DNA from: an uncultured Clostridia bacterium
GTDB taxonomy: Bacteria > Bacillota > Clostridia > Oscillospirales > Ruminococcaceae
DNA: 64,000 nt
Direction of reading: 5' to 3'
NCBI GenBank assembly: GCA_944388075.1
Contig: CALXHI010000018.1
Span: 62,001 to 126,000, forward strand
Below, piece after piece: positions 9,308-17,961 of the stretch. The notes below the pieces were generated by a model. It was not told the DNA's origin and ran no database searches. It was given only the letters and a program-made list of their open reading frames with translations. How positions within the stretch are numbered: the stretch's first letter is position 1; the number at the start of each line of letters is the position of its first letter. Made by a program: the position numbers and the translations under genes.

Positions 9308-11737
9308 ATGATCGTACCACTCAGTTGGCTAAAAGAATACGTTGATATTACCATTACGCCGCAAGAACTCCAAACAAAACTGTTCGACTGCGGCTTTGAG
9401 GTCGAAACCCTCACTGAATTGGGTGAAGCCATCTCCGGCGTTGTGGTCGGCGAGATCGTCCGATGTGACCCCATCCCTGATACCCATCTGCATGTCTGTC
9501 AGGTGAATTGCGGCACACATGGCACGTTTCAAATCTGCTGCGGTGCGGACAATGTCAAGGTCGGCGGCAAGTATCCGGCAGCTTTGATCGGCGCAACCGT
9601 CTATGCCACCGCCAAAGACCATGTCACCATCGAGGGTGTTATGAAAATCAAGAAGGGTAAGCTCAAGGGCTATGAATCCCACGGTATGCTCTGTTCCGGC
9701 GTTGAAATTGGTCTGAACGAGGATCTCTATCCGGGTGCGGATTACTGCGGTCTGCTCGTACTGCCAGAGGATGCCGAACCCGGTGCTGATGTCAAGCCGA
9801 TTGTCGGACTCGATGATTGGATGTATGACATCAGCATTACTGCAAATCGTCCGGACTGTCAGTCCATTCTCGGTATCGCAAGAGAGGTGGCAGCAACGCT
9901 CGATCAGCCGCTTAAGATGCCTGCTACCAACTATACACCGGTATCGTCCAACCTGCCCGTGATTTCCGTCACGGTCGAAGCCCCCGATCTCTGTCCTCGC
10001 TATCAGGCACACTATGTGCGGAATGTCAAGATCGCACAGTCACCTGCCTGGATGCGCCGCCGTCTGGCATTGGTTGGTATTCGCTCGATTTCCAATATTG
10101 TCGATATCACCAACTATGTGCTGAAGGAATTCGGTCAGCCGATGCACGCCTTTGACCTGCGTGACCTCGAGGACGCCAAAATCATCGTGCGCCGTGCAAA
10201 GCAGGACGAGCCAATTGTCACCCTTGATGAAAAAGAGTTCAAGCTGAATCCCAATCATCTGGTCATCTGCGACGGCAAGAAGCCCGTTGCCCTTGCCGGT
10301 ATCATGGGCGGTCTCAATTCCGAAATCAAGGACGATACCACTTCAGTGCTGTTTGAGGCGGCAAAATTTGCCCGTGACAACGTCCGCCGCACGGCTCGTG
10401 CCTTGGGGCAGCACTCCGATTCCAGTGCCCGCTTTGAGAAGGGCGTAGACGAGTATGCCACCGAGCAGGGCATGAAGCGCGCACTCCACCTGATCGAAGA
10501 ACTTGGCTGCGGTGTAGTAACCCCTGCCGGTTATTGCGTTGCTGTGAAGCCGGAAATTGCTGCCCGTCCGCTGACGGTATCTGTTTCCGAGATGCTTGCA
10601 CTGCTGGGCATTCAGATTCCCGATGCCGATATTCTCCGCATCCTCACCGGATTGCATTTTGCGCCGATGCTCGATGGCGACAGCCTGACCGTACAGATTC
10701 CGCCCTATCGTGAGGACATCGAAAATGCGCCGGATATCGCTGAGGAATTGATTCGTATGTACGGCTATTCGCATATTCAGCCGACCTTCCTTGCCAAGGC
10801 AAGTGTGACAAGCGGCGGCCGCAATCTCCGGCAGCGCACCATGCTCAAGCTCAAGCAGACGCTTTGTATGCAGGGCTGCTATGAAGCGGTACATTACTCA
10901 TTCTTCTCGCCCAAGGACCTCGACCTGTTCCGCTATTCGGAGACTGCCCCCGAGCGTCACGCCATTCGCATTCTCAACCCGATTACCGAGGATCTCTCGC
11001 TGATGCGCACCACGCTGGCACCCTCAATGCTCAATGCCGTTATTCGCAATGTCCGCAGCGGCAATCATACCGGCCGTCTGTTTGAGATTGCCAAAACCTT
11101 CCATTCCGATACCCTGCCCATCAAGAAACAGCCCAAAGAACAGGAACGGCTCTGCATCGGTTTGTTCGGCAATACAATGCGTTTCTTTGACGGCAAGGCT
11201 GTCCTCGAGGCGATTGCCGATACCTTCCGTCTGACCTTTACCTATCGCAAGCCCGTGGACACAACAGTCTATCCGTTCCTGCATCCGGGTATGTGTGCGG
11301 AGGTATCGCTGAACGGTCAGGTGATCGGCTGGCTCGGCATGCTCGCCCATGACCTCTGCGATGCCCAAATTCCCGAGCATCAGGCATTCCTCGCTGAACT
11401 CGACCTCGATAAGCTCTACCCTGCCCTGACGCTGACGCTCCGCTTTGAGCCTCTGCCGAAGTTCCCGATTGTGCAGCGTGATATTGCCTTGCTCGTACAG
11501 AAAGACGTACTCTGCGGCGATCTTGAGCATGCCATGCTCGCCGCCTGCAAGTCCTTGCGCAAGGTATCGCTCTTTGATGTCTATACCGGTGAGCAGATCG
11601 AAGCCGGCAAGCAGTCGCTGGCATTCTCCCTGACTTTCGTCCCAACGGACCATGCCTTTACCGATGCGGAAGTCGACCAGTTCGTAGCAACCATTCTCAA
11701 GAAGCTCGGTAAGCAGTTTGACATCACGCAGCGTTAA
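9308..11737 (+). CDS. pheT: Phenylalanyl-tRNA synthetase beta subunit
   Basis: Structural, tRNA-binding and editing subunit of PheRS. It has 809 residues, full length. In order: tRNA-binding OB domain (about 40-150), B3/B4 editing domain (about 200-385, ending near the SDSSARFEKGVD stretch), B5 domain, class II-like fold, and the C-terminal anticodon-binding FDX-ACB domain (about 715-809, beginning LPKFPIVQRDIAL). AAAGGA precedes ATG 9308. No frameshift or missing domain. Confidence 0.96.
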   Translation: MIVPLSWLKEYVDITITPQELQTKLFDCGFEVETLTELGEAISGVVVGEIVRCDPIPDTHLHVCQVNCGTHGTFQICCGADNVKVGGKYPAALIGATVYATAKDHVTIEGVMKIKKGKLKGYESHGMLCSGVEIGLNEDLYPGADYCGLLVLPEDAEPGADVKPIVGLDDWMYDISITANRPDCQSILGIAREVAATLDQPLKMPATNYTPVSSNLPVISVTVEAPDLCPRYQAHYVRNVKIAQSPAWMRRRLALVGIRSISNIVDITNYVLKEFGQPMHAFDLRDLEDAKIIVRRAKQDEPIVTLDEKEFKLNPNHLVICDGKKPVALAGIMGGLNSEIKDDTTSVLFEAAKFARDNVRRTARALGQHSDSSARFEKGVDEYATEQGMKRALHLIEELGCGVVTPAGYCVAVKPEIAARPLTVSVSEMLALLGIQIPDADILRILTGLHFAPMLDGDSLTVQIPPYREDIENAPDIAEELIRMYGYSHIQPTFLAKASVTSGGRNLRQRTMLKLKQTLCMQGCYEAVHYSFFSPKDLDLFRYSETAPERHAIRILNPITEDLSLMRTTLAPSMLNAVIRNVRSGNHTGRLFEIAKTFHSDTLPIKKQPKEQERLCIGLFGNTMRFFDGKAVLEAIADTFRLTFTYRKPVDTTVYPFLHPGMCAEVSLNGQVIGWLGMLAHDLCDAQIPEHQAFLAELDLDKLYPALTLTLRFEPLPKFPIVQRDIALLVQKDVLCGDLEHAMLAACKSLRKVSLFDVYTGEQIEAGKQSLAFSLTFVPTDHAFTDAEVDQFVATILKKLGKQFDITQR

Positions 11738-11790
11738 TACAAACATGAAAGTGCAATCCTGAAATTCTTGTGAAACTTTATCAAAGCCTA

Positions 11791-11819
11791 TTGACTTTTT
11801 ATCCATTTTGTGGTATACT
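11791..11819 (+). promoter_or_regulatory. Promoter upstream of citrate synthase
   Basis: TTGACT (11791-11796), 17 bp, TATACT (11814-11819). The predicted start is near 11826, right before a 7-bp stem-loop (AACGCAT/ATGCGTT, 11830-11848). The transcript then meets the terminator at 11877-11912 before reaching gltA. Confidence 0.75.
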
Positions 11820-11876
11820 ATATATATCTAACGCATTTCTGATGCGTTTGGCATATCCCCAAAGCACAAAATGGTT

Positions 11877-11912
11877 GCGGCAAACACCCGACCGGTGTTT
11901 GCCGCCTTTTTG
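11877..11912 (+). terminator. Terminator hairpin between promoter and gltA (attenuator or sRNA end)
   Basis: A perfect 12-bp stem, GCGGCAAACACC (11877-11888) with GGTGTTTGCCGC (11894-11905), a 5-nt loop and CTTTTTG after it: a strong intrinsic terminator. It lies about 50 nt after the predicted start and 36 nt before the gltA ATG. Either gltA is controlled by attenuation, or the promoter makes a ~85-nt small RNA with read-through into gltA. No alternative anti-terminator pairing or leader peptide is obvious. Confidence 0.75.
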
Positions 11913-11948
11913 TAGCAAACAAAATCTTTCGGAAAGGAGTATCACAAG

Positions 11949-13313
11949 ATGGGTGAACTCAATAAGTATGCAATGCAAACCAAAATCGAACAACTCGCCG
12001 ACCTCTGCAAAGCGAACTACAACATCGATCCGGCACTCTATGCGAAATATGATGTCAAACGCGGTCTCCGTGATATCAACGGCACAGGCGTCTGCGCCGG
12101 ATTGACCAATATCAGCCAGATTATTCCCGGCTCGGAAGTCAATGGCGAAACCAAATTCGGTGACGGTCAACTGCTCTTCCGCGGCTACCACATCGAGGAT
12201 TTGGTCAATGGTTTCATTCGGGACAAGCGGTTCGGCTATGAGGAAACCGTTTATCTGCTCCTGTTCGGTCAGCTGCCAAAGCAGTCCGAACTCGACCAAT
12301 TCTCTGCCCTGCTCCGCAACTGCCGTACTCTGCCGCCCTCGTTTACCCGGGATGTCATCATGAAATCGCCCAGCGATGACATGATGAATACCCTCGCACG
12401 CAGCGTTCTCACGCTCTACTCCTATGACCCGAATCCCAACGATACTTCAATTCCCAATGTATTGCGTCAGTGCATTCAGCTGATTGCACAGTTCCCGTCT
12501 ATCGCCGTCTACGGCTATCAGGCACACAGCTATTACAACAACGAGAAGAGTCTCTTCCTCCATCAGCCCGATCCGAAACTCTCTCCGGCTGAAGATCTGC
12601 TCTGTATGCTCCGTCCCGATCGAAAGTATACCCAGCTCGAAGCTCGCATTCTCGACCTTGCCATGGTACTCCATGCCGAGCATGGCGGCGGCAATAACTC
12701 CAGCTTTACCGTCCATGTTGTGACATCCTCCGGCACGGATACCTACTCAACCATGGCATCAGCACTCGGTTCGCTCAAAGGTCCGAAGCACGGCGGTGCA
12801 AATATCAAGGTTGTGCAGATGTTTGATGATATGAAGGAACGGGTGCATGACTGGACCGATGAGGAGGAGGTCGCCGACTATCTCCGCAAGCTGCTCCACA
12901 AGGAAGCGTTTGACCGTACCGGCTTGATTTACGGTATGGGACATGCCGTCTATTCGCAGAGCGACCCCCGTGCGACGATTTTCCGTGGCTTTGTCGAACA
13001 GCTTGCCGATGAAAAGCAATGTCATGCCGAATATGCCCTCTATGCGATGGTCGAACGGCTCGCCCCACAGGTCATTGCCGGGGAACGCCGCATCTACAAG
13101 GGTGTATGCGCCAATGTCGATTTCTACTCCGGCTTGGTCTATCGTATGCTCGGTCTGCCCAATGAATTGTTTACGCCGATTTTCGCCATTGCCCGTATCG
13201 CCGGCTGGTCGGCGCACCGCATCGAAGAATTGCTCTGCGGCAACAAGATTATCCGTCCGGCATACCGTGCTGTCCACGATTGGGAAACCTATATCCCGAT
13301 CGAAAACCGCTGA
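11949..13313 (+). CDS. gltA: Citrate (Si)-synthase
   Basis: Condenses oxaloacetate and acetyl-CoA to citrate; in an anaerobe probably feeds 2-oxoglutarate and glutamate synthesis. It has 454 residues. Active-site features visible are AEHGGGNNSSFTVHVVTSSG (His), GPKHGGANIKV and YGMGHAVYSQSDPRA (His of the substrate site). It resembles the longer clostridial form with an N-terminal helical extension. GGAAAGGAG precedes ATG 11949. It is a single gene, closed by a long hairpin shared with the convergent deaminase gene. Confidence 0.93.
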   Translation: MGELNKYAMQTKIEQLADLCKANYNIDPALYAKYDVKRGLRDINGTGVCAGLTNISQIIPGSEVNGETKFGDGQLLFRGYHIEDLVNGFIRDKRFGYEETVYLLLFGQLPKQSELDQFSALLRNCRTLPPSFTRDVIMKSPSDDMMNTLARSVLTLYSYDPNPNDTSIPNVLRQCIQLIAQFPSIAVYGYQAHSYYNNEKSLFLHQPDPKLSPAEDLLCMLRPDRKYTQLEARILDLAMVLHAEHGGGNNSSFTVHVVTSSGTDTYSTMASALGSLKGPKHGGANIKVVQMFDDMKERVHDWTDEEEVADYLRKLLHKEAFDRTGLIYGMGHAVYSQSDPRATIFRGFVEQLADEKQCHAEYALYAMVERLAPQVIAGERRIYKGVCANVDFYSGLVYRMLGLPNELFTPIFAIARIAGWSAHRIEELLCGNKIIRPAYRAVHDWETYIPIENR

Positions 13314-13323
13314 TTCCATATAC

Positions 13324-13365
13324 AATATGCCCCATACCTGTTTTTTCGCAGGTATGGGGCATATT
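13324..13365. terminator. Convergent 17-bp hairpin after gltA
   Basis: AATATGCCCCATACCTG (13324-13340) pairs perfectly with CAGGTATGGGGCATATT (13349-13365) across an 8-nt loop. Neither side carries a U-tract. Its place between the two convergent stop codons (13313 and 13369) suggests a bidirectional terminator or 3'-end stabiliser. Confidence 0.55.
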
Positions 13366-13368
13366 GCG

Positions 13369-13821
13369 TTAATAGCGTTCGGCATACAATGCACGATACT
13401 CGGCAAACAGAGCCTGACAATCCGCTCGATGGGATTCCGTCAACGAAATTGGACTTTCACCGGTTTGTAGAGCTGCATAGAATGCAGCATCCCGAAAACC
13501 GATCTCTGCCGTATCTTCCGCCGTGCAGCCGTAAACAATCTCCGTGAGATTTGCCCACATCGCCGCCGCCATACACATCGGACAAGGATATGCTGTTGTA
13601 TACAGCACACACCCTTGCAAATCATGGCTGCCAACGTGTCGACACGCATCCCGTATTGCGGCGACTTCACCGTGCATGGTCGGATCATGATCGGCAAGTA
13701 CACGGTTATGCCCTCTGCCGATGATTTCACCATTTCGTACAATCACTGCACCAAATGGTCCGCCGTCACCGACCCGAATGCCGGCATAAGCCTCTGCCAA
13801 GGCTTCCTTCATATAATCCAT
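13369..13821 (-). CDS. Nucleoside/guanine deaminase (CDA superfamily)
   Basis: Zinc-dependent deaminase of the guanine deaminase (GuaD) branch of the TadA/CDA fold. It has 150 residues. Zinc and catalytic motifs are HGE (His50, Glu52) and PCPMC (Cys80, Cys83). The sequence GRGHNRVLADHDPTMHGEV and the C-terminal swap region match Bacillus GuaD more than tRNA-specific TadA. GGGAGGAG precedes the ATG. Its expected role is conversion of guanine to xanthine in purine salvage; substrate preference is inferred from family resemblance. Confidence 0.82.
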   Translation of the reverse strand: MDYMKEALAEAYAGIRVGDGGPFGAVIVRNGEIIGRGHNRVLADHDPTMHGEVAAIRDACRHVGSHDLQGCVLYTTAYPCPMCMAAAMWANLTEIVYGCTAEDTAEIGFRDAAFYAALQTGESPISLTESHRADCQALFAEYRALYAERY

Positions 13822-13840
13822 AGGCTCTCCTCCCAGTCAA

Positions 13841-13868
13841 AAGCACCATGCCCCATGGCACGGTGCTT
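13841..13868 (-). terminator. Terminator of the flavin-reductase-like gene
   Basis: On the minus strand AAGCACCGTGCC pairs with GGCATGGTGCTT (12 bp with one wobble, 4-nt loop), followed by TTG. It lies between the stop of the gene at 13875 and the start of the deaminase. Confidence 0.5.
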
Positions 13869-13874
13869 CTTTGC

Positions 13875-14381
13875 TTACTCGTTGACATAGCAGGCAATGA
13901 TCTCGCCGATGTAGAGTCGATGGGGCGCATCGGTCGCATAGAACGACGATGCCACATCCTCGGGCAGGTCTGCCACATCCATATCGGCAGCGTACCGCTT
14001 GCGGCAGACAAAGACCAGCTTTGCCTCTGCAAAGGTGACAGCACCGTCCAGTGTCACAGTATGCAGACCGGTTTCCGCTTCCTTGTCACAATCTCTGCCG
14101 GAATGCGAACCACAGAACGATAGTGCCTTGCGCTGACTCTCATCAAAGAACGACAGCGTGAACAGCTCGTTTTGTTCGATGAACCCGAAGGTGTGACGGG
14201 AATGGCGTACATAACAGGTCACCGAGGGCTTGTTCCAGAGAATGCCCATCTGCCCCCAAGAAGCAGTCATGAAGTTGTAGCCGGTTTCCTTTGTACCCGC
14301 CGTGAGCAGAAACCAGTCCTTGCCGATGGCGGAAAACGGATTTCCCTTCCAGTCCGCCGGATTGATGGGTTGCAATGCCAT
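13875..14381 (-). CDS. Flavin reductase-like FMN-binding protein
   Basis: A 168-residue protein of the flavin reductase / split-barrel FMN-binding family, beginning MALQPINPADWKGNPFSAIG. The segment NFMTASWGQMGILWNKPSVTCYVR is the typical flavin-binding part, and SHSGRDCDKEAETGL follows. Such proteins reduce flavin with NAD(P)H or protect against oxygen; the partner is not identifiable here. ATG 14381 was chosen over an upstream frame opening (14414) because GGAGG lies 7 nt before it. It lies 39 nt after spo0A on the same strand. Confidence 0.75.
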   Translation of the reverse strand: MALQPINPADWKGNPFSAIGKDWFLLTAGTKETGYNFMTASWGQMGILWNKPSVTCYVRHSRHTFGFIEQNELFTLSFFDESQRKALSFCGSHSGRDCDKEAETGLHTVTLDGAVTFAEAKLVFVCRKRYAADMDVADLPEDVASSFYATDAPHRLYIGEIIACYVNE

Positions 14382-14420
14382 ATGATTCCCTCCTTTTCGA
14401 TATTCCGGCGGCATCGGCGT

Positions 14421-15188
14421 TCACGATGGGAGCGATTGCCGATTTTGCAGCCGGAGCTTATCCGTCACCAATGCGATAAACTCGGAATTGGTGGGTTTGC
14501 CTTTGCAAGTGTTGACCGTGTAGCCGAAAAATGCGTTAAGCGTGTCGAGATTGCCACGGTCCCATGCAATCTCGATCGCATGCCGAATCGCTCGTTCGAC
14601 CCGTGAAGGCGTAGTATCAAACTGCCCTGCCACCTTCGGATAGAGCTGTTTTGTGACGCTCTCGAGCAGCTCCGGATCATGATACGCACTGATGATCGCA
14701 TAGCGCAGATAGTGATATCCTTTGATATGCGCTGGTACGCCAAGCTGATGAATGATATCCGTGATAGTCACGGTCAGGTCTTGGCGCATATGATCCGTCA
14801 AGGCACCGAGCGGCTGCTTTTCCGTCAGCAGGGAAATGCGTTCGCCAAGCACATTCAGGTCAAAGGGCTTGAGCATGAAATATGCTGCACCATTCTGCAT
14901 CACCTGCTGCTCGATAAAGCTGTTGTCATAGGATGAGGTCACGATAAAAGCCGGACGCTTTCCACCGCCGGCTCCTGCCTGTTTCATCAGCTCAATCGCA
15001 TCCATATGCGGCAGTACCGCATCGACGACAACCACATCCGGCGTATCCGAACGAATGGATTCCAGAACGGTATTGCCGTTTTTGGGCCTTGTGTAGGCGT
15101 ACATCCCTTGTGACCGCAGCACACTGGCACAGGATATGCCGTACTCTGCCGAATCGTCCCCGATCAGAACCTTGACTTGTTTTTGCAT
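14421..15188 (-). CDS. spo0A: Sporulation master regulator Spo0A
   Basis: Response regulator that commits the cell to sporulation after phosphorylation. It has 255 residues: a receiver domain with acidic pocket Asp11-Asp12, phospho-acceptor Asp56 in VVVVDAVLP and the LKPFD lysine, then the Spo0A-specific DNA-binding domain (about 140-255) with the recognition region [21 protein letters not shown] 15188 follows GGAGG with 7 nt; upstream in-frame codons to 15230 lie in the leader hairpin. spo0A usually follows spoIVB on the same strand; here spoIVB is divergent and separated by a membrane-protein gene. Confidence 0.97.
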   Translation of the reverse strand: MQKQVKVLIGDDSAEYGISCASVLRSQGMYAYTRPKNGNTVLESIRSDTPDVVVVDAVLPHMDAIELMKQAGAGGGKRPAFIVTSSYDNSFIEQQVMQNGAAYFMLKPFDLNVLGERISLLTEKQPLGALTDHMRQDLTVTITDIIHQLGVPAHIKGYHYLRYAIISAYHDPELLESVTKQLYPKVAGQFDTTPSRVERAIRHAIEIAWDRGNLDTLNAFFGYTVNTCKGKPTNSEFIALVTDKLRLQNRQSLPS

Positions 15189-15210
15189 GATTCTACCTCC
15201 ATACTCGTTT

Positions 15211-15255
15211 GGCGACATCCTGCGAAACACTGTGGCGTTTTCATGCGGTATCGCC
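15211..15255 (-). promoter_or_regulatory. 5' stem-loop of the spo0A transcript
   Basis: On the mRNA strand GGCGATA at the 5' side pairs with TGTCGCC at the 3' side, continued by CC/GG, GC/GC and GAAA/TTTC arms with small bulges, forming a 45-nt hairpin that starts about 5 nt after the predicted transcription start. Its ends (AGGCGATACCGCA) match 12 of 13 bases of the terminal repeat of the MITE-like element at 8041-8214. Confidence 0.5.
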
Positions 15256-15266
15256 TTTGCATCCTC

Positions 15267-15295
15267 ATTTTACCATGAATTACGAGGATTTGCAA
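15267..15295 (-). promoter_or_regulatory. spo0A promoter
   Basis: TTGCAA (15295-15290), 17 bp, TAAAAT (15272-15267) on the minus strand. It is compatible with sigma-A; in Bacillus a sigma-H promoter also serves this gene, but I see no clear sigma-H match. The sequence between 15296 and the stop at 15429 holds no gene. Confidence 0.6.
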
Positions 15296-15428
15296 GAGCG
15301 AATGTTGTCAGCCATTGGCGACACGGGTCGAAGACACAAGTATTCGGACGAATGGCTCATTTTCATGCAAATATACAGCAATCAGCGACAAATATCCCGT
15401 CTATACTATGCGATATTGCCAAATTCTA

Positions 15429-15977
15429 TCAAGTGGCAGGTGGTTCATCATCGCCGAGAATCGACGGAGCAGGCGCAGTTTCCTGTTCCCGACGCCGCTT
15501 CGCCCGTGCCGTTCGGGCATCATAAGAACAATAGCGTGTGAGAGACAGTCCCATCAGCAGTAAAAATGTCCAAAGATTTCCAAATAATCCATCTCGCCAC
15601 ACACGGTATGCCATTTTGCCAAAGGTTGCTTCCGTCTGTCCCGACCAACCGGCACGCTTGGCTGCTCCAATCGCCATCGTTCCCACAATCAAAAGCAAAA
15701 GTCCCGATACGCTCCCGGCAATCACCGCCGCCAAATCTTTTTTACAGGTATAACAGACAGTCGCTGCGGTCATACCAACCATAGCGGCAACCAACAGCCA
15801 TCCATATGTCGCAAAGACTGCACCATAGCTGTTTGCGTGAACAATCCAGCCATAGGCAATCAGCACCGTCTGCATACCAAACCACAGCAATGCCAAATAC
15901 AGCAATATGTTGCCAATGATGCGCAGTCCTTTCTGAACGCCTGTCGATTCGGATGATTTGGGCGATTGTATTTTCAT
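15429..15977 (-). CDS. Hypothetical membrane protein
   Basis: Unrecognised 182-residue protein. A short polar N-terminus (1-17) is followed by about four membrane segments (near residues 20-42, 54-74, 82-104 and 135-148) and a charged C-terminal tail rich in Arg, Glu and Pro. No family motif is visible. GAGG precedes ATG 15977. It lies between spo0A and the divergent spoIVB, so a sporulation-related role is possible by position only. Confidence 0.65.
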   Translation of the reverse strand: MKIQSPKSSESTGVQKGLRIIGNILLYLALLWFGMQTVLIAYGWIVHANSYGAVFATYGWLLVAAMVGMTAATVCYTCKKDLAAVIAGSVSGLLLLIVGTMAIGAAKRAGWSGQTEATFGKMAYRVWRDGLFGNLWTFLLLMGLSLTRYCSYDARTARAKRRREQETAPAPSILGDDEPPAT

Positions 15978-16197
15978 ACGCTACCTCATTTACAAATACA
16001 AAAATTTCCATGCAGCCGATTTGGGCTATGTGATGTTATGCTGTGCCAAGAATCGGCTCAGTATTTGCGGTACATTCTGTCAATACCGTGTATCCGACAC
16101 CGTTTTTCGGCTTGACAATGCCGTTTTCCGATTTTCGGGAGATTTCCTGTTACCGATTACTCCGTGTAACCAAGCATCGCTGCGGACACGATAAGGG

Positions 16198-16215
16198 TGC
16201 GGCAGCTTTGCCGCA
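16198..16215 (+). promoter_or_regulatory. Hairpin touching the spoIVB ribosome binding site
   Basis: TGCGGC (16198-16203) pairs with GCCGCA (16210-16215) over a 6-nt loop, and the ribosome binding site AAGGAG begins two bases later. It could affect translation initiation. I see no clear sigma-G-type promoter in the 250-bp gap upstream. Confidence 0.35.
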
Positions 16216-16229
16216 AAAGGAGAACGCAT

Positions 16230-17453
16230 ATGCAAATCAAATTCCAAAAATCAAAACGGCTGCTGCAAAGCATTGCCCTGATATTGGGGCTTGTGTTCGG
16301 CAGCGGTACTGCCATCGGGTATCAGGTCGCAGAGCTGCCCGACCACTACTATGCGGTTGCCGAGGAGCCACTCGAGCTTGCGACGGCACTCCCGGTCAGC
16401 CTGCGGCGCAATCCCGATACCACACCGGAACGCCAAGAGGCAACCGTGCGGCTGTTCGGCATCATTCCGCTCAAGACAATTTCTGTCACAACGGTCGAAC
16501 GAACCGAGGTCTATCCGGGCGGTGAACCCTTCGGCATTCGTATGCTGATGGCGGGTGTCATGGTGGTTTCCCTCGATGAAGTTGTCGGTACGGCAGGTAT
16601 CTGCTGTCCGGCAGAATCCGCCGGCATTGAGGTTGGCGATGTCATTCAAACCGTCAACGGTCAAACCGTCCACAGCAATGACGATGTGCACGCCGCCGTG
16701 TCTGCCGCCGACGGACAGCCCGTTCAAATTACCCTGATGCGAGATGGCGCAGTCTGTACCATTTCGGTCACGCCTGCCTATTCCGTTGTCCAACGCTGCT
16801 GGCAGACCGGTATGTGGGTACGAGATTCTACCGCCGGCATCGGCACAATCACTTACTACACGCCGGCAGAAAACGGTCTGTCCTATTTTGCCGGTCTGGG
16901 GCATCCGGTCTGCGATATTGATACCGGACAGCAAATCCCGTTGGCATCCGGTGATGTCATCGGCGCACAGGTTTCGGATATCCGCATCGGCACACCCGGC
17001 AATCCCGGTGCGCTGCGAGGCACATTCGACACCTCCCATGCCATCGGTACGCTGCTGTCCAACGCAGGAAGCGGCGTGTATGGCACGATGACCGATATCC
17101 CGGCACAAAAACAGACCGTCGAACTCGGATTCCGGCAGGATATTCACGAGGGGGAAGCCGAGCTCTATACGACCCTCTCCGGCAATACACCCCAACGCTT
17201 TACCGTTGAAATCGAAACCATACGCCCCAATGACAGCGGTATGCGCAATCTAGTTGTGCATGTCACCGATCCGGACTTGCTGTCGCAAACAGGCGGCATT
17301 GTACAGGGTATGAGCGGCAGCCCCATCCTTCAAGACGGCAAGCTCATCGGCGCAGTCACGCATGTATTCGTCAAAGACCCCACCCGTGGCTACGGCATAT
17401 TCGCCGAGCATATGTATGCGCAGACCACCGCACAAGCAGCCATTCAGCCATAG
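16230..17453 (+). CDS. spoIVB: SpoIVB signalling serine peptidase
   Basis: Intercompartmental signalling protease of sporulation, secreted by the forespore; in Bacillus it cleaves SpoIVFA and so triggers pro-sigma-K processing. It has 407 residues: a single N-terminal membrane anchor (about 12-30), a PDZ domain (about 110-190, with IEVGDVIQTVNGQTV) and an S55 peptidase domain with the nucleophile motif GMSGSP near residue 375. ATG 16230 follows AAGGAG with 7 nt. An intact active site argues that this part of the sporulation pathway is functional. Confidence 0.95.
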   Translation: MQIKFQKSKRLLQSIALILGLVFGSGTAIGYQVAELPDHYYAVAEEPLELATALPVSLRRNPDTTPERQEATVRLFGIIPLKTISVTTVERTEVYPGGEPFGIRMLMAGVMVVSLDEVVGTAGICCPAESAGIEVGDVIQTVNGQTVHSNDDVHAAVSAADGQPVQITLMRDGAVCTISVTPAYSVVQRCWQTGMWVRDSTAGIGTITYYTPAENGLSYFAGLGHPVCDIDTGQQIPLASGDVIGAQVSDIRIGTPGNPGALRGTFDTSHAIGTLLSNAGSGVYGTMTDIPAQKQTVELGFRQDIHEGEAELYTTLSGNTPQRFTVEIETIRPNDSGMRNLVVHVTDPDLLSQTGGIVQGMSGSPILQDGKLIGAVTHVFVKDPTRGYGIFAEHMYAQTTAQAAIQP

Positions 17454-17463
17454 ATAGAGAACA

Positions 17464-17487
17464 AGGGCGTTTCGTCGGAAACGCCCT
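17464..17487 (+). terminator. spoIVB terminator
   Basis: AGGGCGTTTC (17464-17473) pairs with GAAACGCCCT (17478-17487) over a 4-nt loop, followed by a T-rich CATCTTCATC. It lies between the convergent spoIVB and ptsH stops. Confidence 0.6.
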
Positions 17488-17514
17488 CATCTTCATCATA
17501 CGCAGTACAGCCGA

Positions 17515-17787
17515 TTAGCGACTCTCATCGCTGAAGCCACTGTCAACCAGTTCAACCAGGGATGCCACTGCTTGCTCCTCATCGGTACCATCGGCGATGA
17601 TGCGGATCTCGGTGCCGCCGACAATGCCCAAGGAAAGGATACCCAGCAAGCTCTTCGCATTGACACGACGCTCTTCTTTCTCGATCCAGATCGCAGAACG
17701 GAACTCGTTTGCCTTCTGAATGAAGAAAGTGGCCGGACGTGCGTGCAGACCTACCTGATTTTGAACCAAGACATCTTTGATACACAT
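17515..17787 (-). CDS. ptsH: HPr phosphocarrier protein
   Basis: Phosphocarrier of the sugar phosphotransferase system and, when phosphorylated at Ser46, cofactor of catabolite repression in Firmicutes. It has 90 residues. His15 lies in GLHARPATF and Ser46 in NAKSLLGILSLG, both intact, so it is HPr and not the regulatory paralogue Crh, which lacks the histidine. ATG 17787 (MCIKDVLVQ) follows AAGGAGAG; an upstream in-frame start at 17820 would swallow the ribosome binding site. It is monocistronic, with a long structured leader. Confidence 0.94.
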   Translation of the reverse strand: MCIKDVLVQNQVGLHARPATFFIQKANEFRSAIWIEKEERRVNAKSLLGILSLGIVGGTEIRIIADGTDEEQAVASLVELVDSGFSDESR

Positions 17788-17956
17788 AGACTTTCTCTCC
17801 TTTATGATTTCATGGACCACAAACTAGAATGGAAACAGCTCCGTTTCGGCGTGATGCCACAACCCCCCGACCGTCATCCCATCAGACTGCAGGCTAAGCC
17901 TGCAAGCCGCCTCCCCAAGCAGGGATACCTATCCGGTGATTCCTACGGAACTTACG
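17788..17956 (-). ncRNA. Structured ptsH leader RNA (class not recognised)
   Basis: About 170 nt lie between the predicted start and the ptsH ATG. On the RNA strand there is a 5' stem-loop GTTCC-GTA-GGAAT (17951-17939), a central arm in which GTATCCC pairs with GGGATGAC (one bulge), a perfect apical stem TGCAGGC-TTA-GCCTGCA, and a 3' hairpin GAAAC-GGAGCT-GTTTC. This looks like a folded cis-regulatory RNA or a stable small RNA. I could not match it to the T-box, SAM, lysine, TPP, c-di-GMP or THF classes; a 6S-like RNA is possible but unproven. Confidence 0.45.
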
Positions 17957-17961
17957 CTATT

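Noticed and set aside
17788-17956. SRP RNA or RNase P RNA in the ptsH leader
   Set aside because: The conserved SRP tetraloop region and RNase P core sequences are not present.
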